A stretch of 64,000 nt of DNA, from NCBI GenBank assembly GCA_018333075.1, contig BORH01000011.1:62001-126000 (forward strand), given 5' to 3'. This document shows, one piece after another, positions 24,398 through 34,225 of this stretch (position 1 is its first letter; every line of letters begins with the position of its first letter). This DNA comes from Heyndrickxia sporothermodurans. GTDB lineage: Bacteria; Bacillota; Bacilli; Bacillales; Bacillaceae_C. Below the pieces are notes generated by a model that saw nothing but the letters and a program-made list of their open reading frames with translations, searched no databases and was not told the origin of the DNA. A program made the translations under genes and the position numbers.

Positions 24398-25162
24398 ATG
24401 GGAAATCGAGCTGATGAAATTCGGAGGCAGATGGCTAAGAAAAGAAAAACCAAATCATATTCTGTACGAAAAAAAGAGAATCCTTCTCATTTAATAAACT
24501 TGGATGAATCTGATGATTATACAATTTTTGAAGCTGATCCTCCAAATAAAATGCACCCTCTATGGAATAAAGAGCTATTTATCTTTAAGATATTGGCATC
24601 TGCACTTCTTGTTTTAATTGTAGCTATTGTTTTCAAAAGCACCACTCCAAAACTGGATCAAGTAAGAAGCTTTGTAACAAACACATTGAAAACGGAGTTC
24701 CAGTTTGCTGCTGTGTCTGATTGGTATGAAAAACAGTTTGGCAAGCCATTTGCTATTTTTCCTGTAAAGAATGAAAAAAAGAACAGTACAGATGTAGCGA
24801 AGGAAGAATATGTCATGCCAGCATCTGCTAAGGTCCTTACTGAATTTTCTAATGATGGTCGTGGGGTTACGATTGAAACAAAAAATGACATGTCAGTGAA
24901 TGCGATGGATGGCGGGGTAGTTATTTTCGCAGGGAAGAAGGATGACCTTGGAAAAACGGTAATTATACAACATTCTGATAAGACAGAGTCATGGTATGGC
25001 AATTTATATAGCATCGATGTTCATTTATCTGAACATATCGACAGTGGAAAAAAAGTCGGTTCAGTTTCTAATAAGGAAGATGGAATTTCTGGGGAATTCT
25101 ATTTTGCGATTAAGCAAGGAAAAAAATTTATTGATCCGATACAGGTGATAAAATTTGAATAA
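24398..25162 (+). CDS. spoIVFA: Stage IV sporulation protein FA (M23-like)
   Basis: A 254-residue protein that anchors the pro-sigma-K processing complex in the outer forespore membrane and holds SpoIVFB inactive with BofA. It has a polar N-terminus, one membrane helix (residues about 66-85) and a LytM/M23-like domain (about 140-250: GRGVTIETKNDMSVNAMDGGVV, KTVIIQHSDKTESWYGNL) without the full set of zinc ligands. It overlaps spoIVFB by eight bases, as in B. subtilis. Partner bofC is at 40.9 kb. Confidence 0.93.
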   Translation: MGNRADEIRRQMAKKRKTKSYSVRKKENPSHLINLDESDDYTIFEADPPNKMHPLWNKELFIFKILASALLVLIVAIVFKSTTPKLDQVRSFVTNTLKTEFQFAAVSDWYEKQFGKPFAIFPVKNEKKNSTDVAKEEYVMPASAKVLTEFSNDGRGVTIETKNDMSVNAMDGGVVIFAGKKDDLGKTVIIQHSDKTESWYGNLYSIDVHLSEHIDSGKKVGSVSNKEDGISGEFYFAIKQGKKFIDPIQVIKFE

Positions 25163-26021
25163 ATATATTGAGCTGTTTCGCAAGATTCATATTCATCCGT
25201 TATTTTGGATTGTTGTTGGGATAGCTATTCTAACTGCCCGTTTTCAGGAATTACTTGTTTTGTTTAGCATTATTTTTATACATGAAATGGGACATGGAGT
25301 GGTGGCCCATTTTTTTTCATGGAGAATCAAAAAAATATCTATTCTGCCCTTTGGAGGGGTGGCGGAAATGGATGAACATGGGAACAGACCTTTAAAGGAA
25401 GAGCTGCTTATCATTGCTGCAGGACCTTTTCAGCATTTATGGATGGCCATTTTAATGTTTGCTCTATTAAAAATGAGTGTTTTAACTCAAGATTTTTTTA
25501 ACTTATTCATGGGCTATAATGTAATGATTTTGGTTTTTAATTTGTTGCCGATTTGGCCATTAGATGGGGGCAAGATTTTGCATATTCTTTATTCAGTAAA
25601 TAAACCATTTTTACAATCTGTACGCTTTAGCTTAATCAGCTCAGTTATATTTTTAATTATTTTCAACATTATTTGCATGCTTCTTACCCCTTTAAATTTA
25701 AATATATGGATTGTGATAATCTATTTGTATTTGTCATTATGGGCAGAATGGAAACAGATGAATTTTGTATTTATGAGATTTTTATTAGAAAGATATTACG
25801 GAAAAAAAATGATCCTTACCCGTCTTCGTCCATTAAAAGTAAATGGAGATGATTTTCTCTTCGAAGTGTTAGAAAAGTTTCAACGAGGAAGAAAGCATCC
25901 ACTTCTTATTATGAAAAATGGTGAGAAAATTGGAAATCTAGATGAGAATGAGCTGCTACATGCTTACTTTGCTGAAAAACAAATCGATGCTAAGGTAAAG
26001 GATATTATGTATATTTACTAA
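25155..26021 (+). CDS. spoIVFB: Stage IV sporulation protease SpoIVFB
   Basis: A 288-residue site-2-type intramembrane metalloprotease that cleaves pro-sigma-K. Catalytic residues sit where they do in B. subtilis: HEMGH at 43-47 and Asp137 in NLLPIWPLDGGK. Six hydrophobic segments precede a C-terminal CBS-like domain ending in ENELLHAYF. It starts at TTG inside the end of spoIVFA, so translation is coupled. Confidence 0.95.
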   Translation: MNKYIELFRKIHIHPLFWIVVGIAILTARFQELLVLFSIIFIHEMGHGVVAHFFSWRIKKISILPFGGVAEMDEHGNRPLKEELLIIAAGPFQHLWMAILMFALLKMSVLTQDFFNLFMGYNVMILVFNLLPIWPLDGGKILHILYSVNKPFLQSVRFSLISSVIFLIIFNIICMLLTPLNLNIWIVIIYLYLSLWAEWKQMNFVFMRFLLERYYGKKMILTRLRPLKVNGDDFLFEVLEKFQRGRKHPLLIMKNGEKIGNLDENELLHAYFAEKQIDAKVKDIMYIY

Positions 26022-26076
26022 CTAGGCAATGACCCATCACAATCTTGACGAACCAACCAAACATAATTAAAGTGTT

Positions 26077-26110
26077 AGATAGAGCCTGCCCTATAGGGTA
26101 GGCTCTATCT
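26077..26110 (+). terminator. Terminator after spoIVFB
   Basis: AGATAGAGCCTGCCC pairs with GGGTAGGCTCTATCT, a 15-base perfect stem; the T-tract is poor. Confidence 0.65.
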
Positions 26111-26132
26111 CATAACGGACAGGTGAAGTTAG

Positions 26133-27605
26133 ATGAATGAAATTATTATAAACGATAGAACATCTGAAAAGCGATTTGCTACAAAAATAAATAATGAAGT
26201 AACGAAAATTTTTATAGAACAGCCTCAAGATCAAACAAAAGTAGGGAATATTTATATTGGCAAGGTGGTGGATGTTAAAAATGGAATGAATGCCTGCTTT
26301 GTTGATATCGGCGGTGATAAGAATGGGTTTATTCATCGTGATCAGCTACCTTCTTATATACTTAGTAAAGACCCTAATAAAGAATATCAATCCATTTCAA
26401 AATTTGTACATAAAGGTGAAAGTATTCTCGTTCAAGTTAAAAAAGACGAGACAAATATAAAAGGTCCATTACTAACTGCAGTCATTGAAATTCCAGGAGA
26501 GAAAATGATTTATTTGCCACAGGGGTGCTATATTGCCGTTTCTAAAAAAGGAAATGAACAAAATAGAAGTAAATGGCGTGAAATTGCTCAAAAACATCAA
26601 TTAAATCAAGAAGGCTTCATAATTAGAACGGAAACCTTGCATTCAAGTGAAGAGGAATGGCTAATAGAATTAAACTCACTAAGACAGCAATTTCAAAGGA
26701 TTCTTGAAAAATCTGAAAAGTTAAAAGCTCCAAATTTAGTATTCAAAAGTTCATTATTTGAAAAAGAGCTGATTAATGAGTTGATTCGTTTGAAAAGTGG
26801 AAAAGTGATTTCAGATAACCAGGAAGTAATACGTTTAATAGAACAGAATATAAGTGAAATGAAGGAATGGGAATTTATTCAGCACTATAGTGAGGAAAGT
26901 ATCTTTTCAACTCATCAGATTGAATCTGAAATTGATAAGTCTTTAAAAAGGGTGATTTGGCTAGAAAATGGATCTTATTTTGTAATTGACGAGACTGAAG
27001 CACTTGTTTGTATCGATGTAAATACAGGGAAATTTTCTGGGTCGAAAAACCTTCACGATACTGTGCTTCAAACGAATCTACTAGCAGCAAAAGAAATTGT
27101 TAGACAAATATTACTAAGAGACTACGGTGGGATGATTTTAATTGATTTCATTGATATGAAACAAGAAAATCATCAAAAACTCGTTGAAAAGGCAATACAG
27201 AATGAAATGAAGAAAGATTCTAAACAATTTAGACTTGTAGGATTTACACCTCTTGGAATCTTTCAATTGACGAGGAAAAAAACAAAAAAGTCACTTTCTG
27301 AAACATTGTTAACACCTTGTCCTGTATGCTCTGGGAAAGGAAAAGTGGAGAGTGCAGAAACAATAGCTTTTCGCTTAGAACGAGAGTTATGGGAAAAGCC
27401 TTTTAAAGAACATGAGGCAGTCTTAATTGAATTAACAGAAGATGTGAAAACTGTTTTTTGTGGAGAAAATAATAGACACTTACAGAGAATAGAAGATATT
27501 TTGAATGTGAAGATAATCTTAAAGGTCATTTCTTATTGTCGGCCTATCTTTTTTCTTCGTCAATTTGGATTAAAGGAGGAGCTGGCAATAAAACTAAATA
27601 AATGA
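26133..27605 (+). CDS. rng: Ribonuclease E/G family protein (RNase G-like)
   Basis: A 490-residue endoribonuclease of the RNase E/G family. It has an N-terminal S1-like domain (residues 38-120: VGNIYIGKVVDVKNGMNACFVDIG), a DNase I-like catalytic region with LVCIDVNTGKF and LIDFIDM supplying the metal-binding Asp residues, and the CPVCSGKG zinc-link motif for dimer formation. B. subtilis lacks this enzyme, but other Bacillaceae carry it here before rplU. Roles in rRNA maturation and mRNA decay are inferred from the family. Confidence 0.92.
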   Translation: MNEIIINDRTSEKRFATKINNEVTKIFIEQPQDQTKVGNIYIGKVVDVKNGMNACFVDIGGDKNGFIHRDQLPSYILSKDPNKEYQSISKFVHKGESILVQVKKDETNIKGPLLTAVIEIPGEKMIYLPQGCYIAVSKKGNEQNRSKWREIAQKHQLNQEGFIIRTETLHSSEEEWLIELNSLRQQFQRILEKSEKLKAPNLVFKSSLFEKELINELIRLKSGKVISDNQEVIRLIEQNISEMKEWEFIQHYSEESIFSTHQIESEIDKSLKRVIWLENGSYFVIDETEALVCIDVNTGKFSGSKNLHDTVLQTNLLAAKEIVRQILLRDYGGMILIDFIDMKQENHQKLVEKAIQNEMKKDSKQFRLVGFTPLGIFQLTRKKTKKSLSETLLTPCPVCSGKGKVESAETIAFRLERELWEKPFKEHEAVLIELTEDVKTVFCGENNRHLQRIEDILNVKIILKVISYCRPIFFLRQFGLKEELAIKLNK

Positions 27606-27607
27606 TG

Positions 27608-27636
27608 TTGACATAAGCACCTGACTTTGGTAAGAT
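27608..27636 (+). promoter_or_regulatory. Sigma-A promoter of the rplU operon
   Basis: TTGACA (27608-27613), 17-base spacer, TAAGAT (27631-27636), just before the L21 leader. Confidence 0.65.
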
Positions 27637-27642
27637 TTTTAT

Positions 27643-27753
27643 GTTATGTTTGTAGCACCCGTGCTACAACCGCACATTACAGGTCTAAAGCTTTTGCTTA
27701 TATAGTAAAACGCCTGGTTTTGGCGAGTCTGAGTTTATTAAGGAGGTGCAAGT
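27643..27753 (+). ncRNA. L21 leader RNA
   Basis: The leader before rplU has the features of the Firmicutes ribosomal protein L21 leader: a hairpin with TTTGTAGCACCC-GTGCTACAA, a middle stem and a conserved 3' AAAACGCCTGG-TTTTGGCGAGTCTGAG segment just before AAGGAGGTG. It is believed to bind L21 for feedback control of rplU-prp-rpmA. Confidence 0.8.
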
Positions 27754-28062
27754 ATGTACGCTATTATTGAAACTGGTGGAAAACAAATTAAAGTTGAAGA
27801 AGGCCAAGCTATCACAATCGAAAAATTGAATGTTGCAGAAGGTGAAACAGTTACTTTCGACAAGGTTCTTTTCGTAGGTGGCGACAACGTAAAAGTTGGA
27901 AGTCCTTTAGTTGCAGGAGCTTCTGTAACAGCTAAAGTTAAAAAACAAGGCCGTTCTAAAAAATTGGTTGTATTCAAATATAAACCAAAGAAAAATTATC
28001 ACAAAAAACAAGGTCACCGTCAACCATTTACTCAAGTTGTTATTGAAAAAATCAATGCGTAA
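27754..28062 (+). CDS. rplU: 50S ribosomal protein L21
   Basis: A 102-residue L21 protein with the family start [17 protein letters not shown] and the basic loop [28 protein letters not shown]. It has a perfect AAGGAGGTG site. First gene of rplU-prp-rpmA, under the L21 leader. Confidence 0.98.
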   Translation: MYAIIETGGKQIKVEEGQAITIEKLNVAEGETVTFDKVLFVGGDNVKVGSPLVAGASVTAKVKKQGRSKKLVVFKYKPKKNYHKKQGHRQPFTQVVIEKINA

Positions 28063-28074
28063 GGGTGACTGAAC

Positions 28075-28404
28075 ATGATATATGTTCAAATAAAGCAAAC
28101 GACCGATGGGAAAATTTCATCATTTAAGATGAAGGGACATGCTGAGTTTGCTGAAAATGGCCAAGATATTGTTTGTGCAGGTGCTTCAGCTGTTTCTATC
28201 GGTGCGATTAATGCAATTATGGAATTAACAAAGGTTGAACCAATGATTAAACAATCAAAAGGTGGATTCCTTGAATGTAAAATTCCACAGCAGCTATCTC
28301 CCGAGATAATGGCAAATGTACAATTACTGCTGCAAGGTATGGTCATTTCTTTACAAACGATCGAACGAGATTATGGTAAATATATTAAAATAACCTTCGG
28401 GTAG
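28075..28404 (+). CDS. prp: Ribosomal-processing cysteine protease Prp
   Basis: A 109-residue protease that removes the N-terminal extension of L27 in Firmicutes. The His/Cys catalytic pair is visible as GHAEFAENGQDIVCAGASA (His22, Cys34). It lies between rplU and rpmA as usual, 12 bases after rplU. The L27 downstream carries the matching extension. Confidence 0.95.
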   Translation: MIYVQIKQTTDGKISSFKMKGHAEFAENGQDIVCAGASAVSIGAINAIMELTKVEPMIKQSKGGFLECKIPQQLSPEIMANVQLLLQGMVISLQTIERDYGKYIKITFG

Positions 28405-28707
<303 letters not shown>

Positions 28708-28715
28708 TAAAACGA

Positions 28716-28757
28716 TTAAAAACTCTAATCGATTAGGATCGGTTAGAGTTTTTTTTA
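28716..28757 (+). terminator. Terminator after rplU-prp-rpmA
   Basis: AACTCTAATCGAT pairs with ATCGGTTAGAGTT, followed by eight T. Confidence 0.85.
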
Positions 28758-28783
28758 GTTTCAAGATATGCAATAAATAATCA

Positions 28784-28804
28784 CTTTTGATATACTATCA
28801 AAAG
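28784..28804. promoter_or_regulatory. Perfect palindrome upstream of spo0B
   Basis: CTTTTGATA-TAC-TATCAAAAG, nine-base perfect arms, 33 bases before the spo0B start. TATACT inside it could be a -10 element, so it may be an operator over a promoter. Confidence 0.4.
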
Positions 28805-28836
28805 AACGATATGAATGTATTAGGAGAGTCAATTAA

Positions 28837-29370
28837 ATGGATAACTGGACGATTGTTGAAGTGCTTCGACATGCACGTCATGATTGGATGAATAAGCTTC
28901 AACTTATTAAAGGTAATATCGCTTTGAAACGATTAGATAATGTGGAACGAATTATGGACGAAATGATAGTAGAAGCACAACAAGAGTCTAGGCTATCAAA
29001 TTTAAAGCTCCCTCATTTTGCCGAAACCCTTCTCACATTTAATTGGGAACCTCATTTATTTCAAATTGATTTTGAAGTGTTAGATGAAAGTGGAGGATTA
29101 ACTGTTAAGGATCAATTATTATCTACTTGGATTCAAGCTTTTTTCAAAAAACTTGAATCGATGGTTGTTCCCTATCAGGAGAATCACTTATCTATTTCTT
29201 TTGAAAGATATCAGGAGGGTACACGTTTTGAATTTGAGTTTAATGGAACAATAAAAGAAACAGAATTACAGAATGTAAATCAGTGGTTATTACGCCAAGA
29301 GACTATTGTGAAAAAAGTGAATGTAAAAGAGGTTAGTGTATCCTATTTTTCTGTTGAATATGTTCTTTAA
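28837..29370 (+). CDS. spo0B: Sporulation phosphotransferase Spo0B
   Basis: A 177-residue phosphotransferase that passes phosphate from Spo0F to Spo0A in the sporulation phosphorelay. The phosphorylated His is in LRHARHDWMNKLQLIKGN (His15 here, matching His30 of B. subtilis). The rest is the degenerate kinase-like C-terminal domain. It lies before obg, as in B. subtilis. Confidence 0.92.
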   Translation: MDNWTIVEVLRHARHDWMNKLQLIKGNIALKRLDNVERIMDEMIVEAQQESRLSNLKLPHFAETLLTFNWEPHLFQIDFEVLDESGGLTVKDQLLSTWIQAFFKKLESMVVPYQENHLSISFERYQEGTRFEFEFNGTIKETELQNVNQWLLRQETIVKKVNVKEVSVSYFSVEYVL

Positions 29371-29489
29371 CATATATATTATTTTTCTTTAATTTATACT
29401 ATTTCAACAGTTCCTAAAAAAATAGGATACATTAATAATTATTTCATACTAATATCTATTTAATTTTTAATTATAAGGGTGGTACTTCT

Positions 29490-30779
29490 ATGTTTGTAGA
29501 TCAGGTGAAAATATTCGTAAAAGGTGGCGATGGTGGAAATGGTATGGTCGCTTTTCGAAGAGAAAAATATGTACCTAAAGGTGGTCCTGCAGGTGGCGAT
29601 GGCGGCAGAGGTGCAGATGTAGTTTTTGTCGTTGAAGAAGGATTAAGGACGTTAATGGATTTTCGTTACCAGCGCCATTTTAAAGCGAATCGTGGAGAAC
29701 ATGGAATGTCAAAAGGACAGCATGGAAGAGGTGCTGAAGACATGGTGGTTAAAGTTCCTCCTGGTACGGTTGTAATTGATGATGATACGAAAGAAATCAT
29801 TGCTGATTTAACTGAGCATGGACAAAGGGCTGTAGTTGCTAAAGGTGGACGTGGAGGTAGAGGGAATATACGTTTTGCAACACCAGCAAATCCGGCACCT
29901 GAAATTTCAGAAAATGGTGAGCCTGGTCAGGAACGATATATTGTATTGGAACTTAAAGTTCTTGCAGATGTCGGTCTTGTAGGATTTCCAAGTGTAGGGA
30001 AATCAACCCTACTTTCAATTGTATCAGCTGCAAAGCCAAAGATTGCTGAGTATCATTTTACAACAATCGTTCCGAATTTGGGAGTCGTTGAAACAGAGGA
30101 CGGACGTAGTTTTGTCATGGCTGATTTGCCAGGATTAATAGAAGGTGCACATGAAGGTGTAGGGCTAGGACATCAGTTTCTAAGGCATATTGAAAGAACA
30201 AGGGTTATCGTCCATGTCATTGATATGTCAGGTTTAGAAGGTAGAGATCCATATCAAGATTATGTAACCATTAATCAAGAGCTGAAGGAATATAATTTGC
30301 GATTGATGGAGAGACCTCAAATTGTTGTCGCAAATAAAATGGATATGCCAGAATCAGAAGAAAATTTAAAGAAATTTAAACAACAATTGAAAGAGGATTA
30401 TCCGATATTTCCAATATCTGCGATAACTAGACAAGGCTTACGTGATTTATTATTTGCGATTGCTGATAAATTACAAACAACTCCAGAGTTCCCTTTACAT
30501 GAATTAGTAGAGGAAAAAGAAGAACAACGTGTTGTTTATAAACATGAAAAACAAGAGCAGGAATTTGACATTACAAGGGATTCTGATGGAAGCTTTGTGC
30601 TTACGGGAGAAAAACTAGAAAAGCTGTTTAAAATGACAAATTTCAGTAGGGATGAATCGGTTAAACGTTTTGCGCGTCAATTGAGATCGATGGGAATAGA
30701 CGATGCTTTAAGACAACGTGGTGCATCAAATGGCGACATTGTAAGAATAATGGATTACGAATTTGAATTTGTAGATTAA
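29490..30779 (+). CDS. obg: GTPase Obg
   Basis: A 429-residue essential GTPase linked to late 50S assembly and stress/sporulation signals. It has the Gly-rich Obg fold (residues 1-158), the G domain with [27 protein letters not shown] and NKMD motifs (about 160-335), and the C-terminal OCT domain. A TAAGGGTGG site precedes the ATG. Confidence 0.97.
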   Translation: MFVDQVKIFVKGGDGGNGMVAFRREKYVPKGGPAGGDGGRGADVVFVVEEGLRTLMDFRYQRHFKANRGEHGMSKGQHGRGAEDMVVKVPPGTVVIDDDTKEIIADLTEHGQRAVVAKGGRGGRGNIRFATPANPAPEISENGEPGQERYIVLELKVLADVGLVGFPSVGKSTLLSIVSAAKPKIAEYHFTTIVPNLGVVETEDGRSFVMADLPGLIEGAHEGVGLGHQFLRHIERTRVIVHVIDMSGLEGRDPYQDYVTINQELKEYNLRLMERPQIVVANKMDMPESEENLKKFKQQLKEDYPIFPISAITRQGLRDLLFAIADKLQTTPEFPLHELVEEKEEQRVVYKHEKQEQEFDITRDSDGSFVLTGEKLEKLFKMTNFSRDESVKRFARQLRSMGIDDALRQRGASNGDIVRIMDYEFEFVD

Positions 30780-30880
30780 TTAGATAATTAAAAAACACAT
30801 TTTGGTAAATATATTGTTTTTAAGAAACAATTTATTACACCAAATGATGTAATTAGCTTTTTAGAATACCTCCTTAATAA

Positions 30881-30926
30881 TGAAGCAATTGAGTTCGAAG
30901 TAACAGCTACTTTTTCAATTGCTTCA
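30881..30926 (+). terminator. Terminator between obg and pheB
   Basis: TGAAGCAATTGA pairs with TCAATTGCTTCA around a 22-base loop; the T-tract is modest. Confidence 0.5.
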
Positions 30927-30975
30927 CTTCTATATTTTAAGAACTAGTGCATTTCAATTCAAGGGGGAAAGGATA

Positions 30976-31431
30976 TTGGGGAAAAAAGAGAAAGATTATA
31001 AATTTATATTGGTGCGTGAGGATGTATTACCCGAAGCAATGAAGAAAACCTTGGAAGTCAAAGAGTTGTTAGAACGTGGGAAAGCGGAATCTGTTGCGGA
31101 CGCTGCGTTGAGTGTCGATCTTAGCCGAAGCGCTTTTTACAAATATAGGGATACTGTATTTCCCTTTCATTCAATTGTAAAAGAAAGAATGATTACGTTA
31201 TTTTTCCATTTGGAAGATCGATCAGGGACTCTTTTTGAATTATTGGGTATCATTGCGAATCATGCTTGTAATGTTCTTACAATTCATCAAACAATACCCA
31301 TTCAAGGGCGTGCAAACGTAACGATTTCATTAGAAGTAACTGATATTACGATTAGTCTAGATGATCTATTATCAAAGTTAAGAAGATTAGATTTCATTGA
31401 TAAAGTAGAGATTTTAGGATCTGGAGCTTAA
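30976..31431 (+). CDS. pheB: ACT-domain protein PheB
   Basis: A 151-residue protein with an N-terminal helical/HTH-like part ([34 protein letters not shown]) and a C-terminal ACT domain (residues about 75-148). It precedes pheA, as in B. subtilis, and is thought to be an amino-acid sensing regulator. I start it at TTG 30976, which follows GGGGGAAAGG; the longer in-frame ATG at 30919 lacks a site and lies in the obg terminator. Confidence 0.88.
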   Translation: MGKKEKDYKFILVREDVLPEAMKKTLEVKELLERGKAESVADAALSVDLSRSAFYKYRDTVFPFHSIVKERMITLFFHLEDRSGTLFELLGIIANHACNVLTIHQTIPIQGRANVTISLEVTDITISLDDLLSKLRRLDFIDKVEILGSGA

Positions 31432-31461
31432 AGATTCAGATTTGGGAGGGGGAAATATAGA

Positions 31462-32313
31462 ATGAAAGCTGGTTATTTGGGTCCTAAAGCAACATTTACA
31501 GATATCGCTGTGCAAAATGCTTTTCCTGATTCAGAGAGGGTGGCTTATTCAACCATTCCAGATTGCTTTAAGGCAGTAAAAAGTAGAGAAGTTGATATGG
31601 CTATCGTACCATTTGAAAATGCGTTAGAGGGATCTGTCCATTTAACGACAGATTACTTATTTCATGAATTAAACCCACCAATAAGAGCAGAGATCATTGT
31701 TCCAATTCAGCAACATTTAATGGTTCATCCAACTCAGCTGAAAAATTGGAATGAAGTGGAACGGATATTATCACATCCACATGCCTTAGCCCAATGTCAT
31801 AAATTTTTGCATCATCAATTTAGAGGGGTAACTTTAGAGCAAATGACATCTACTGCAGCAGCAGCTAAGTACATAAGTGAACATCCAGAATTGAAAATAG
31901 CGGCTATTGCTAATGAGTTGGCTGCAGAAAAATACAATTTACAAATTGTAAAAGAAAATATCCATGATTACACTTTTAATCATACACGTTTTATCGTATT
32001 AGCACATCCTGACACGGAAATTTCTCCTGCACTTAAAGCGACCTACGAAAAAACAACGATTATGGTTACACTTCCCTCTGATCGTGCAGGAGCTTTACAT
32101 CAGGTCTTATCCGCATTTGCCTGGAGACAGATTAATTTAAGTAAAATTGAATCAAGACCATTGAAAACTGGGTTGGGTCATTATTTTTTTATGATTGATA
32201 TAAATCAATCAATAGAGGATTCATTAGTTAGACATGCATTTGAAGAAATTGAATCATTGGACTGCAAGGTGAAAATATTAGGAAGCTACTCCTCCTACCA
32301 TATACAAGAATAA
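31462..32313 (+). CDS. pheA: Prephenate dehydratase
   Basis: A 283-residue enzyme converting prephenate to phenylpyruvate for phenylalanine synthesis. Domains: catalytic region (residues 1-180, with GYLGPKATFT, PFENALEGSV and NHTRFIVL) and a C-terminal ACT domain with the ESRP motif for phenylalanine feedback. Preceded by GGGAGGGGG. Confidence 0.96.
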   Translation: MKAGYLGPKATFTDIAVQNAFPDSERVAYSTIPDCFKAVKSREVDMAIVPFENALEGSVHLTTDYLFHELNPPIRAEIIVPIQQHLMVHPTQLKNWNEVERILSHPHALAQCHKFLHHQFRGVTLEQMTSTAAAAKYISEHPELKIAAIANELAAEKYNLQIVKENIHDYTFNHTRFIVLAHPDTEISPALKATYEKTTIMVTLPSDRAGALHQVLSAFAWRQINLSKIESRPLKTGLGHYFFMIDINQSIEDSLVRHAFEEIESLDCKVKILGSYSSYHIQE

Positions 32314-32338
32314 AACCAACTAATAATTTGTTGGTTTT
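32312..32338. terminator. Bidirectional terminator between pheA and niaR
   Basis: AAAACCAAC pairs with GTTGGTTTT; it serves the converging pheA and niaR genes and overlaps the end of both. Confidence 0.7.
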
Positions 32339-32882
32339 ATTCTTGAGAGTTCACCAAGTATCCAGCTTTTTTTAAAGCGACCTCTACATCTTGTAATTGC
32401 TGTTCGTTCTCCGCAACAAGTGTATGGATATGAATGCCTTGAGTTAAATTAGATAAATAACATGCATTTGTATTTTGAATTTTATCAATAAATTGTTTTA
32501 CTTCCCTGCGATTTGAAACCATTATAGAAGCTGTCAAATCTCCATAAACAGGGTGTTCAATTTTTACATCCTTTACGGTGACACCATGATCAACGATGAG
32601 ATTCAATTCATTTTCTGCTTGTTCAGGTGTATGGAAGCAGGCAATTGATTTTTCAATTTTGTTGGATTTCGTAGATTGCTTTAGATATAGATAACCTTGA
32701 CTTGTCGCGATAATAGGTTCGTTTTTTGCTTTTAGCAGAGTAATATCATTTACAATTACTTGACGACTTACATGAGCTTGGTTAGCTAATTCTCCTCCTG
32801 TTATTGGTTCATTACTTCCCATTAAAATATTTAAAAGGAATTCCCTTCTACTATCGCCAAGTAATTTTTTTTCTTCAGTCAC
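32337..32882 (-). CDS. niaR: NAD biosynthesis repressor NiaR
   Basis: A 181-residue transcription repressor of the NAD genes with nicotinic acid as co-repressor. It has an N-terminal HTH_11 domain (residues 10-60: ANQAHVSRQVIVNDITLLK) and a 3H domain with conserved His residues (about 75-175). The start is GTG with GGGAG upstream. It is the B. subtilis yrxA orthologue by position. It should act on the nifS-nadB divergent operator. Confidence 0.93.
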   Translation of the reverse strand: MTEEKKLLGDSRREFLLNILMGSNEPITGGELANQAHVSRQVIVNDITLLKAKNEPIIATSQGYLYLKQSTKSNKIEKSIACFHTPEQAENELNLIVDHGVTVKDVKIEHPVYGDLTASIMVSNRREVKQFIDKIQNTNACYLSNLTQGIHIHTLVAENEQQLQDVEVALKKAGYLVNSQE

Positions 32883-32946
32883 AGCTTAAACTCCCTTCAC
32901 CTTTCCTTATATATCGGATTCTAACATAAAGTTTGATTTGAACCAA

Positions 32947-34089
32947 CTAAATGAGCATTACGTGAACATTTTTCACAATCTCATTAAGCAAAGCAGCTAG
33001 TTCCTTTACATCTGACTTTTTTGTATATTTACCTAACGATACTCTTATAAACTCATTTGATTTAGAAGATGGAATTCCAAGGGCGTTCATTGTATTAGAT
33101 GGTTTATGCTGTCCAACATGACAGGCACTTCCAGTTGATATAGCAAATCCATAACGATTACACTCCAACATTACATATTGACCCTCAATTCCATTTAGAC
33201 CTAGACCAATAATGTGCGGTAGTTGCAATTTATGATCATTCGATTGGTAGATAGTAAAAAAGTGCTTATGTTTCGATAGTTCCTTTAAAAATAAATTTCG
33301 CATAGTAAAATAATGCTTCAAGTGTTTAACTTCTTGTGCTTTTTTTGCTGCTGTAATAAAGGCTGCGATACCAGGTAAATTGACAGTACCTCCTCTAAAA
33401 CCATGTTCATGAGTTAATCTAGGAAATAATGGCTTAACATGGATAGAAGGGTCGATATAGGTTGCACCTACTCCTTTAGGTCCATATATTTTGTGACTGG
33501 AAACGGAAACGCTATCTACGTAGTGAGTTATCCTACTGATATCTAATTTTCCAAATGATTGTACACAATCACAATGGAACAAAATATTTTGTTGCTTTAT
33601 CAAATGAGCAATTTCTTGAATGGGTTGTATTGTTCCAATTTCTGAATTTACATGCTGTATACTAATTAAAATTGTGTCTTGGCGTATGCTTTTTTTTAAA
33701 GCGTGGAGATCAATTAGTCCATTCTGTGTAAAAGGAATTTCACTAATTTCAAATCCATCATTTTCAAGATATGATAGAGCAGAGTGTATTGAGTCGTGTT
33801 CCCCGATAGAGGTAACAATATGTTTCCCATATTGTGATTGACTTTTTGCTAATGAAATTATACTAAGAAGATTACTTTCAGTGCCCCCAGATGTAAAATA
33901 AACTCCTTCCGCAGAAACAGATAAAAGATTGGCTAATTCTTTCCGACATATTTGTAGAACATGTTCAGCTTTAGTTCCTATATCATGTAGGCTACTTGTA
34001 TTTCCAAAAACATTTGAAGAGATTTTCTGGTAAACCTTCAACGCTTCACTATCTATTGGTGTTGTTGCAGAATAATCAAAATAGATCAT
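32947..34089 (-). CDS. nifS: Cysteine desulfurase NifS (for NadA)
   Basis: A 380-residue PLP enzyme that supplies sulfur for the [4Fe-4S] cluster of NadA. It shows SVSSHKIYGPKGVG with the PLP-binding Lys and the active Cys loop STGSACHVGQHKPS. It is divergent from nadB, separated by the candidate NiaR operator. AAGGAGGAACGA precedes the ATG. The gene looks intact although nadB is broken. Confidence 0.94.
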   Translation of the reverse strand: MIYFDYSATTPIDSEALKVYQKISSNVFGNTSSLHDIGTKAEHVLQICRKELANLLSVSAEGVYFTSGGTESNLLSIISLAKSQSQYGKHIVTSIGEHDSIHSALSYLENDGFEISEIPFTQNGLIDLHALKKSIRQDTILISIQHVNSEIGTIQPIQEIAHLIKQQNILFHCDCVQSFGKLDISRITHYVDSVSVSSHKIYGPKGVGATYIDPSIHVKPLFPRLTHEHGFRGGTVNLPGIAAFITAAKKAQEVKHLKHYFTMRNLFLKELSKHKHFFTIYQSNDHKLQLPHIIGLGLNGIEGQYVMLECNRYGFAISTGSACHVGQHKPSNTMNALGIPSSKSNEFIRVSLGKYTKKSDVKELAALLNEIVKNVHVMLI

Positions 34090-34169
34090 TCTCGTTCCTC
34101 CTTAGTTTTCAAACTATGATCAAGATCTAATGACAAAAATATTGTTTACAGGAAAAATATCTTGCCTTC

Positions 34170-34204
34170 ATTTTAAAATTGTGTAAATATATGTGTCAAG
34201 ACAC
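34170..34204. promoter_or_regulatory. nifS promoter and candidate NiaR operator
   Basis: Leftward TTGACA (34199-34194), 18 bases, TAAAAT (34175-34170) forms the nifS promoter. Its -35 lies inside the perfect palindrome GTGTCAAGACAC (34193-34204), flanked by ACAAG and a GTGTAAAT half-site. This is where NiaR controls nifS/nadB in B. subtilis; the exact NiaR consensus was not checked. Confidence 0.6.
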
Positions 34205-34225
34205 TTGTTAATACAGGAGGGGCTT

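Noticed and set aside
30790-30944. In-frame stretch after obg reading GKYIVFKKQFITPNDVISFL
   Set aside because: No start codon or ribosome site, and it includes the terminator stem; judged a chance frame or remnant.
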